Assembly: GCF_028649595.1 (NCBI RefSeq)
Contig: NZ_JAQSLK010000002.1
Location: forward strand, 248,001 to 312,000
Direction: 5' to 3'
DNA: 64,000 nucleotides
From: Campylobacter magnus
Lineage (GTDB): Bacteria > Campylobacterota > Campylobacteria > Campylobacterales > Campylobacteraceae
In this document: positions 58,495 through 64,000 of the stretch, piece by piece
Position numbering within the stretch: the stretch's first letter is position 1
How the letters are laid out: the number at the start of each line of letters is the position of its first letter
Made by a program: the position numbers and the translations under genes
The notes under the pieces: model-generated
Database searches by the model: none
What the model was told of the DNA's origin: nothing
Seen by the model: only the letters and a program-made list of their open reading frames with translations

Positions 58495-58622
58495 AGAGCA
58501 AAGAAAAGCCTAGCGCAACTCAAGTCGCGAACGCAAGGGGGCACCCTTGCGGGGAATGCTATTAAAGCTACTTTGAATGTTCGCAAGTAGCAGCTTTTAA
58601 GACTCTTGCAAAGTCCTTTGCT
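58495..58622 (+). ncRNA. Putative pseudoknot RNA 3, antisense to the MuF toxin end
   Basis: GCGAAC (58527-58532) can pair with GTTCGC (58579-58584), which is the loop of the hairpin GCTACTT (58567-58573)/AAGTAGC (58585-58591). A strong GCAAGGG/CCCTTGC hairpin (58533-58550) lies between. GCAAAG (58498) can close the whole with CTTTGC (58616-58621). The same order of elements as RNA 2. The transcript itself is inferred from the promoter and fold. Confidence 0.45.
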
Positions 58623-60084
58623 TGTTCTTAATTTCTTTAATAAGATTGTCGCCTTTTACCACGCTTTTTACAAATATTTCATCATTTTTAGTAACTTTTA
58701 TGGCTACTCTATAATAAATTTTTTCACTATTATCGTAATAAAATAGCTGATTATTTTTGCCACTTTCAAAGTTTGCCAAAGGCTTTTTATCAAGTGATTT
58801 TAACACAAAATAATAATCATTTGCTGTTATTTCAGGGTGCTTTAAAAAATGCTGTGCTAATGTCTCTTCACTCAAAAATATAGAGTGTAAGTTTTTATTT
58901 TTAAAAATATCTTTTAAATACTGCTTGATATTTTTAGAAATTATAAAATTGCGCCGTGATTTTGCTAGTTCTAAATCAGTTTTTAAATAATTGCCCATAA
59001 TCTTTATTGCTTGATTTTGGCTTATTTCATCTAAAAATATCGCTTCATCAGGCTCTTTTAAAGGCGAGATTTTGCCATTTTGTTTTTGAAATTCCGCTAC
59101 TTCATCTATGCTTTTAACCTTGTATCTCTCAGGCTTCATTGCGTTAAATACGCTGTTTATATCGCCAGTTTTTAGGGCTTCCTTAGCTTTGTCTTTGCTA
59201 CCTAGAATTCTAGCTCTTTGCCACTCTTTTAGCCCTGAGAGATACTCTTTATCAGCATCAGCATTTAGCTTAGGTTTGCTGTATTCATCAGCGTATTTGG
59301 GTATCATTTGGCATCTACAAAAGGGATGAAAGGGCGGCACAGGTGCCTTATCCTTTGGATAAACGCCTGCCCCAAGCCCATATTTATCCACGCTAGCATA
59401 ATAGTCGCAAATGTCGGTGCGTGCGTGGGTTTTGCTCATTTGGATTTTTACTACTTGTATATCTTTGCTAGAGCTGTATTCAAAGGCTCTTGCGTCATTA
59501 TACGCCCTAGCAGTTTCATTTAGGGCTATGCGCTTTGCGTAGTAGCGTGCTTTTTCATATCCAGCTATTTTTAGAGCCCTATCTGCTACTAGCTTGCTCT
59601 CATCTTTTAAAAGCTTAGAATAAGACGCCCTTAAAGCCGGTGTTTTTATGTTTTTTACCTTGGTTTTGGCGGATTTTTCCCATAGATATTTTGGATATTT
59701 TGTCTTTACTTTTAGCGGATCAGCTTTAAAATCATAGCCCTCATAAAGCATTTTTGCTAGTTCATTTGCGCTTTTTTGCTCTTTAATTGCTGTTTTTATC
59801 ACGCCTTGGACGCTGTTTTTTACCTCTCTTAGCTCAGTGTATAGTGCTTTGCTAAGTGTGATTTTATCAGCTCTTAGGTTCATTAGCTCATCTAGATTTA
59901 ACTCCGAGTTATTTGCCTTATTATAGGCTTTTAGAAAATCAGCCCAAAATTCATCACTAAAACTAGCAAAGGCGGTATTTAAATCGCCGTTATTTTCTAA
60001 AAGCTCTAAAAGCTTAGCATTTAACTTTTTTGCGCTTTTTTCTATCTGTTTGTCAAGTAAATCAAGTAGTGCTTTAAAGTCCAT
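58597..60084 (-). CDS. MuF phage head protein with C-terminal toxin-like domain
   Basis: 495 residues. Residues ~90-265 form the Mu gpF-like domain: RADKITLSKALYTELREVKN, RIALNETARAYNDARAFEYS, KTHARTDICDYYASVDKYGL and PVPPFHPFCRCQMIPKYA. After the junction ISPLKE (about residues 338-343) comes a ~150-residue variable C-terminus with AQHFLKHPEITANDYYFVLK, NQLFYYDNSEKIYYRVAIKV and KNDEIFVKSVVKGDN, consistent with a BECR-type nuclease. MuF polymorphic toxins of temperate phages are known. No immunity protein gene follows. Function of the C-terminus is inferred. Confidence 0.8.
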   Translation of the reverse strand: MDFKALLDLLDKQIEKSAKKLNAKLLELLENNGDLNTAFASFSDEFWADFLKAYNKANNSELNLDELMNLRADKITLSKALYTELREVKNSVQGVIKTAIKEQKSANELAKMLYEGYDFKADPLKVKTKYPKYLWEKSAKTKVKNIKTPALRASYSKLLKDESKLVADRALKIAGYEKARYYAKRIALNETARAYNDARAFEYSSSKDIQVVKIQMSKTHARTDICDYYASVDKYGLGAGVYPKDKAPVPPFHPFCRCQMIPKYADEYSKPKLNADADKEYLSGLKEWQRARILGSKDKAKEALKTGDINSVFNAMKPERYKVKSIDEVAEFQKQNGKISPLKEPDEAIFLDEISQNQAIKIMGNYLKTDLELAKSRRNFIISKNIKQYLKDIFKNKNLHSIFLSEETLAQHFLKHPEITANDYYFVLKSLDKKPLANFESGKNNQLFYYDNSEKIYYRVAIKVTKNDEIFVKSVVKGDNLIKEIKNKQRTLQES

Positions 60085-60374
60085 TATCCATCTTTTATCT
60101 TTTTGCTTAGTGCTTTGTTTAGCGAAGTTAACATAGGGCTAAACATTTCGTAAGTGTCTATAAAATCAAGCTCGTAACGCTGGCAATAGCTACGCAAGAT
60201 ACTCTCATTTAGGCGCATCTGATACTGCCCAGCCTCTAATACTCTAAAAAACACTGAGCCTAAAAATGCGCTATATTCATCAAGTATAATAATGCCCCTT
60301 TGCTCGTAAAACTCTACTTCTGCTTTGTCCTTTGGGGCTGGTGGAATTTCGCCGTTTAAGGCTACCATTTCCAC
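60084..60374 (-). CDS. Tail assembly chaperone, second part (-1 frameshift product)
   Basis: 96 residues from a GTG, a poor independent start without ribosome-binding site. The frame is open upstream and joins the previous gene after a -1 shift at A-AAA-AAG (60401-60395): the fused protein would read DSQKKVERLCKWVEMVALNG. This is the G/GT organisation of long-tailed phages, where the fusion helps load the tape measure. Its end overlaps the MuF start. Confidence 0.7.
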   Translation of the reverse strand: MEMVALNGEIPPAPKDKAEVEFYEQRGIIILDEYSAFLGSVFFRVLEAGQYQMRLNESILRSYCQRYELDFIDTYEMFSPMLTSLNKALSKKIKDG

Positions 60375-60391
60375 CCATTTACAAAGCCGCT

Positions 60392-60901
60392 CTACTTTTT
60401 TTGGCTATCTTTTAGCACAGCCTCATTTAGCTCACTCCACAGCGTGCTAAATGCTATACCACGCTCTTTAATTAGCGCAAATAGCTCGTCTTTATCATCC
60501 CCGCTAACTAGCATTAGGGCTTTATACTCCATAAGCTTTTCAAACTGGGCATTTATCTCATCACCGCTTTTTAGCTGGGCAGATAGCTTGCTCGCTTGCT
60601 TTTTTAGCGATAAAATATCAGCGCAAATGCTTTTATTTTCTTTTAGCAGCTCTGCTTTTTGCTGTGCGTTAAGCGTGGATAAAAGCTCGGTGTTTATGCT
60701 TAGAATTTTTTCTTTGTTTGCTATTTCTAGCGAGAGCTCCTCTCTTTGTAAGTTTATAGCACTTAGCTCATCAAGCTTTGCTTTTTGCTCACTGGCTCTG
60801 CTTTCTAGCTCTTTTCTTTGCGCTAGGCTAGGCTCACTTACAACTACATTAAACTCTTTATCATCAATGCTGATTTTTGCGTTATACTTGGTCTTTATCA
60901 T
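60392..60901 (-). CDS. Tail assembly chaperone, first part
   Basis: 169 residues: MIKTKYNAKISIDDKEFNVV then a long helical region (LQREELSLEIANKEKILSIN) and GDDKDELFALIKERGIAFST. It lies directly downstream of the tail tube gene, where the gpG-like chaperone is expected. It ends in a slippery A-AAA-AAG followed by TAG. Confidence 0.7.
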   Translation of the reverse strand: MIKTKYNAKISIDDKEFNVVVSEPSLAQRKELESRASEQKAKLDELSAINLQREELSLEIANKEKILSINTELLSTLNAQQKAELLKENKSICADILSLKKQASKLSAQLKSGDEINAQFEKLMEYKALMLVSGDDKDELFALIKERGIAFSTLWSELNEAVLKDSQKK

Positions 60902-61818
60902 CTATTGTCTTCCTTGATATAAGTTAGCTTGAAGTTATCATCGCCTTTATCAGCAATGGCTAAAAATGTCCGCTCAATCACAAAAATTCCATCACTATCG
61001 CTAAACTTTGGCTGTTCGCTTAGCTTTGCCCTTGGAATTTCTAGCTTAAAGCAGTCTTTGCCAGCTGCGTTTCTAAAAATCGCCACAAAGCTCATTGTGC
61101 TGCCTGCTTTAAACTCATCAAAGCCATCTGCGCCGTCTTTTTCAAGTCGCATTTTAAGAGTAAGTTTTGGCTCGTAGTCGCTTATGTGAAATTCGCCTAC
61201 ATTTGTAAATTTCTCATAGCCTATATTACACCCCATATCAAAGCTAAACTCGCTAAGATTTACCGCCACGCCGTTTAAAGTCATACCACCAAGACGGCGA
61301 ATTACAAGAGCTTCGCCACTTTTAATATCAGTTATGGTATTGTTGCCCATTTCTCTATCGTTATAAGCTGCTTTTAGCCCAAAGGTTATATTTATCTTAT
61401 CGCCTACTTGCCCGCTTAATTTAAAGTTTGATTTTGCGCCTTGAAGTTTGAACTTTCTATCAGGTAAGATTAGATCTACGCTAGCTGTATTTTGGCTATG
61501 TGTATCAGGGGTAAATACTGCGTTGCCTTGATCATCTTCAGTTTGCTTTAGATTACAAATTTTAAAAAGCGTGCTATAAAAATCTAAATTATCAAAAAAG
61601 CAGGTCTCTACATCAAATGACCCTTGCCCCCAGTCAGCTATGGTAATAACATCCTTTGCCCCAGCATAAAAGCTGAAATTTGGAATTTCTACGCTATCAA
61701 ACTCCACATTTGGAGTAATTACGCTATTTAGCTTTAAAACCTGCGTTGGTGCTTCATAAACGCCAGGCGTTGTCTCTAAGCCCACCTTTAAGCCGCATCT
61801 ACTTAGAACCTTTGACAT
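60898..61818 (-). CDS. Major tail tube protein
   Basis: 306 residues, beta-rich: VGLETTPGVYEAPTQVLKLN, ADWGQGSFDVETCFFDNLDF and FKLSGQVGDKINITFGLKAA. The pattern and place between capsid and chaperone genes fit a siphovirus/Mu-like tail tube protein. It overlaps the chaperone gene by four bases. Confidence 0.75.
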   Translation of the reverse strand: MSKVLSRCGLKVGLETTPGVYEAPTQVLKLNSVITPNVEFDSVEIPNFSFYAGAKDVITIADWGQGSFDVETCFFDNLDFYSTLFKICNLKQTEDDQGNAVFTPDTHSQNTASVDLILPDRKFKLQGAKSNFKLSGQVGDKINITFGLKAAYNDREMGNNTITDIKSGEALVIRRLGGMTLNGVAVNLSEFSFDMGCNIGYEKFTNVGEFHISDYEPKLTLKMRLEKDGADGFDEFKAGSTMSFVAIFRNAAGKDCFKLEIPRAKLSEQPKFSDSDGIFVIERTFLAIADKGDDNFKLTYIKEDNR

Positions 61819-61906
61819 CTTTGCTCTCCTTTTTGCTTTTTTGCTCTGCTTTTTGCTCTGCTGGCTTTACGCCACTTAGTGCATCTTTAAAAGTTTTGCT
61901 AATCAT
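61799..61906 (-). CDS. Small basic phage protein
   Basis: 35 residues: MISKTFKDALSGVKPAEQKA then EQKSKKESKDVKGSK. It bridges the gap between capsid and tail tube genes and overlaps the latter by 20 bases. Role unknown. Confidence 0.5.
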   Translation of the reverse strand: MISKTFKDALSGVKPAEQKAEQKSKKESKDVKGSK

Positions 61907-61920
61907 CTAGAATTCCTTTA

Positions 61921-61936
61921 AGCCCCAAAAGGGGCT
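61921..61936 (-). terminator. Hairpin after the capsid gene
   Basis: AGCCCC-TTTT-GGGGCT between the capsid stop and the next gene. No T-run follows in the leftward direction, so it may be an attenuator or mRNA-stabilising hairpin rather than a full terminator, which would raise capsid over tail protein. Confidence 0.45.
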
Positions 61937-61952
61937 ATTTTTGGTTTTAGCC

Positions 61953-62915
61953 TTAAGCGATTTTATGCTTAATGCGAGCGATTTTGACGGCTTTTGTGTT
62001 GCCTGTAAGCTTCCAGTTGTCTTTGTTAGCCAGTGCTACATTATCAGGGTTAAATGTGCCTTGATAGCTAAATCCATAAGGGTGCATTACCCAGCCTTGG
62101 CGAGAAAATAGCAGTGAAATTCCACTATCTGCCACACGCTCTAGCTCTACTGAGTGAGGCGGTGTGATATTGGCATAGCCGATTGCGCCGTTAGCAAAAA
62201 GATAGCTTGTATATACACCAGCAGTATCTACTAGGCTATCATCTACGATTACACGAAGCCCTAGGTAAGTTGGGAATTCGCTATTTTGCTCACTTTTTGC
62301 GACAAACTCTATTAGATTGTCTTTAACTAGCTTGTAGTATACCTTTGAGTGCATACAGATTGCGCTGATTTTATTACCTTCGCTGCCTAGCAAAGATTTT
62401 GCATCAATCACAGCTGCTGCGTCGATTACATTTGTGCTGATGTCTAGGGTGTGCTTTTCGCCTGCTTTGGCAGTATCAAGCGCATCTATTGCCCCATTTA
62501 TGGTAGCAATTAGACTTTTTTGCTGCTCTTTTGCCCAAAATGCGCCTAGTTGGTTAGTGATTGCGCCAATTGGATCAGCTCCGCTTAATTGCGCCGCCCA
62601 GTCAGTCTCAGCAAAAGAAGCTGCGCTAAAAATCTTAGTAGCTACATTTTTGCCTACTTCAATACCGCCAATTTGTGATATAGCAGTGCCATCATATCCT
62701 GCGCCGCCACCTTGCGCTATGCCGTTTAACTCGCCTAAATAAGGCATATTAAGGCTTTTGCCCTCGCCGTTTGCTAACTGTGTAAGCAAGTCATTGCTAG
62801 CTAGAATTCCACTAGCATAAAACTCGCTATGAGATAAAATTGACTGGGTGGTAAACTTCGCCCAAATGTCTGGCACTACCATATCTGCTAGTGCTATTTT
62901 GCCTGGATTTGCCAT
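61953..62915 (-). CDS. Major capsid protein
   Basis: 320 residues: MANPGKIALADMVVPDIWAK, GILASNDLLTQLANGEGKSL, then NQLGAFWAKEQQKSLIATIN and a C-terminal KDNWKLTGNTKAVKIARIKH. The composition and N-terminal arm fit HK97-fold coat proteins of the Gp8/capsid-2 type. AAGGAGAGACC precedes the ATG. It heads the leftward structural block. Confidence 0.8.
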   Translation of the reverse strand: MANPGKIALADMVVPDIWAKFTTQSILSHSEFYASGILASNDLLTQLANGEGKSLNMPYLGELNGIAQGGGAGYDGTAISQIGGIEVGKNVATKIFSAASFAETDWAAQLSGADPIGAITNQLGAFWAKEQQKSLIATINGAIDALDTAKAGEKHTLDISTNVIDAAAVIDAKSLLGSEGNKISAICMHSKVYYKLVKDNLIEFVAKSEQNSEFPTYLGLRVIVDDSLVDTAGVYTSYLFANGAIGYANITPPHSVELERVADSGISLLFSRQGWVMHPYGFSYQGTFNPDNVALANKDNWKLTGNTKAVKIARIKHKIA

Positions 62916-63041
62916 GGTCTCTCCTTGTGTTTTTTTTGCTTTTTCAAGCTTAAAAAGAATTGTATTTTTTTAAAATGACAAAATTTTTTGAAAAATGTCC
63001 TTGTGTTTTTTTAAAATTGCCAAAAAAGAAAAAGGTTTATA
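62916..63041. other. Divergent intergenic region between capsid and assembly genes
   Basis: AT-rich, with near-repeats of CTTGTGTTTTTTT (62926 and 63000). It should hold two divergent late promoters, possibly the targets of the Mor-like activator, but no dyad binding site is obvious. Confidence 0.4.
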
Positions 63042-63407
63042 GTGTTAGCTGAGTTAATTGGGGCTTGTGTATTAGACGAAAACACCATCACAAGCCTAGA
63101 ATATGATTATTTTGATGAGTATTTAAAGCAAAATATAAGCCCAAATACCGAACTAAGAGCAAAAACTGAAATAAACTATCTAAAACTAAAAAATGAGTTT
63201 TTTATCTCTAAGCTAGTGGTTTTAAAAACTTATATTCTATGCTGTTTAGAAAATCAAACTAGCGCAGATGATCTCTTTGCTGTCAAATTAAAGCAGTATA
63301 AAGCGGAATTTGAGAGCGTCCAAGCCCTAGCTTTGCAAGATAAAGCGCAAACTGAGCTAAGCTCTACTTTTATAAATGCCTTTAACGCACCTTTGCTTAG
63401 GGGCTAA
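63042..63407 (+). CDS. Phage structural protein, unknown
   Basis: 121 residues from a GTG with AAAGGTTTATA before it. Helical and acidic (SLEYDYFDEYLKQNISPNTE, KLKNEFFISKLVVLKTYILC). Not recognised; the place next to a scaffold-like gene suggests a head-completion or assembly role. Confidence 0.5.
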   Translation: MLAELIGACVLDENTITSLEYDYFDEYLKQNISPNTELRAKTEINYLKLKNEFFISKLVVLKTYILCCLENQTSADDLFAVKLKQYKAEFESVQALALQDKAQTELSSTFINAFNAPLLRG

Positions 63408-63427
63408 TTTACTTTGAAAGGACAGAT

Positions 63428-64000
63428 ATGGACTTAAATGAAATTCTAAATAACTTAGAAAAAGGTGGGGCAGATATAACTGCGCTAAAAAGCTATTTAG
63501 AGCAGCTTGGCTCTGCTCACAAAGCAGAACTTGATAAGGCAAAAAGTGCGAATTCTAACGCAGAGCTAAACGCGCTAAAAGGTGAGCTAAATGCTATAAA
63601 AGCTGAGTTTGGACTAAGTGGGGATAATCCAGCCCTAAGCCAGCTAAAAGAGCTAATAGAGAGCAAAGGCAAAAGCGATAGTGCTAAGCTAAATGCACTT
63701 GAGGTTAAAATAGCTGAGCTTACAAGCACGATAAATGCTGAGAAAGCTAGCAAGCTTGAACTACTTAAAAAATCAGCTCTAAATGAGTGTGTAAACTCAA
63801 TTTCAAATCTAAATCCGCTTTTTAGAGAAGATGTAGAGCTAAGGCTAGCAAATGCTATAAAAATAGATGAGAGTGGGGCGGCGTATTTTGATATAAATGG
63901 CACTGCCATGAGCAAAGAAAGCTTTATAAATGACTTTATAGGCAAAAATCAAAAGTATCTAAATCCAGTGGGGCAAGCTGGGGCTGGGGCAAGTGGGTCG
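63428..64000 (+). CDS. Scaffold-like capsid assembly protein, partial
   Basis: About 190 codons, running off the right edge. MDLNEILNNLEKGGADITAL starts a coiled-coil region (SAHKAELDKAKSANSNAELN, KGELNAIKAEFGLSGDNPAL), later NPLFREDVELRLANAIKIDE and a Gly/Ala-rich end. This resembles phage scaffolding proteins. AGGACAGAT precedes the ATG. Confidence 0.65.
   Translation, partial: MDLNEILNNLEKGGADITALKSYLEQLGSAHKAELDKAKSANSNAELNALKGELNAIKAEFGLSGDNPALSQLKELIESKGKSDSAKLNALEVKIAELTSTINAEKASKLELLKKSALNECVNSISNLNPLFREDVELRLANAIKIDESGAAYFDINGTAMSKESFINDFIGKNQKYLNPVGQAGAGASGS

Noticed and set aside
63517-63945. Leftward gene opposite the scaffold-like gene at the right edge
   Set aside because: Low-complexity Ser/Ala/Leu frame; the plus strand gives a credible coiled-coil scaffold protein with ribosome-binding site.

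Overview
The window looks like a chromosome segment of a Campylobacter or a close relative (Campylobacterota). It is AT-rich, the genes are short and tightly packed with overlapping starts and stops, and the gene set (folD-lepB, hypB/hypC/hypD, pstSCAB with a PhosRS-like pair, a fdhTU-like yedE/tusA pair, a waaF-waaL surface glycan cluster) fits that group. No species is claimed.

Layout. 1-5.8 kb: hemL (cut by the left edge), a small cytochrome c, a TusA/YedE pair inserted between two copies of a promoter region, folD, lepB, rpiB. 6-9.7 kb: apt, a DedA protein, pepA, ychF. 9.9-21.6 kb: hypB, then a frameshifted pabB, pabC, the phosphate uptake cluster pstS-pstC-pstA-phoX-pstB and a response regulator/kinase pair, then hypC and hypD. 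The hydrogenase maturation genes are thus split by a folate and phosphate block. 22-28.5 kb: a c-di-GMP phosphodiesterase with a degenerate PocR-domain kinase, sixA, a ferritin-like DUF455 protein, a rhomboid, an NlpC/P60 lipoprotein and murA. 28.7-33.7 kb: a small phage-like relic and a four-gene LPS/LOS cluster. 33.8-40.2 kb: tRNA-Glu, a polysaccharide deacetylase, a large secreted protein, pepD and five tRNA genes behind a consensus promoter. 40.3 kb to the right edge: a prophage beside tRNA-Lys(CTT).

The host part is crowded with short palindromes. The commonest is GGAATTCTAGAATTCC and its fragments, mixed with hairpins related to GTCATTGCGAG...CTCGCAATGAC and GATCCCC...GGGGATGAC. Some palindromes lie in frame inside genes, including a prophage gene, and leave a peptide trace NSRIP. 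A separate 71-nt hairpin occurs twice with an identical fold, a constant loop and a diverged but still paired stem.

The prophage has an integrase, an AlpA-like protein, and a leftward early operon (nucleotide metabolism, SSB, RecT, RecE-like exonuclease, methyltransferase, DNA-binding proteins). An immunity region follows, with a LexA-like repressor and four matching operators (AAGTGT-N9-ACACTT). Then come a rightward replication and packaging operon (RusA, TerS, TerL, Mor-like activator), a leftward structural block (capsid, tail tube, tail chaperones with an A-AAA-AAG frameshift site, MuF protein) and a divergent capsid-assembly start at the right edge.

The most unusual part is 57.6-59.1 kb. 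The MuF protein carries a toxin-like C-terminus joined at an ISPLKE junction. The same 19-nt junction precedes a free-standing toxin-like gene downstream, and a third toxin-like fragment lies between them. Each 3' end faces a nearly identical rightward promoter followed by a potential pseudoknot RNA, and no protein immunity gene is visible. I read this as a swappable MuF toxin cassette array with possible RNA-based immunity. The cassettes and promoters are seen in the sequence; the RNA immunity role is inference.
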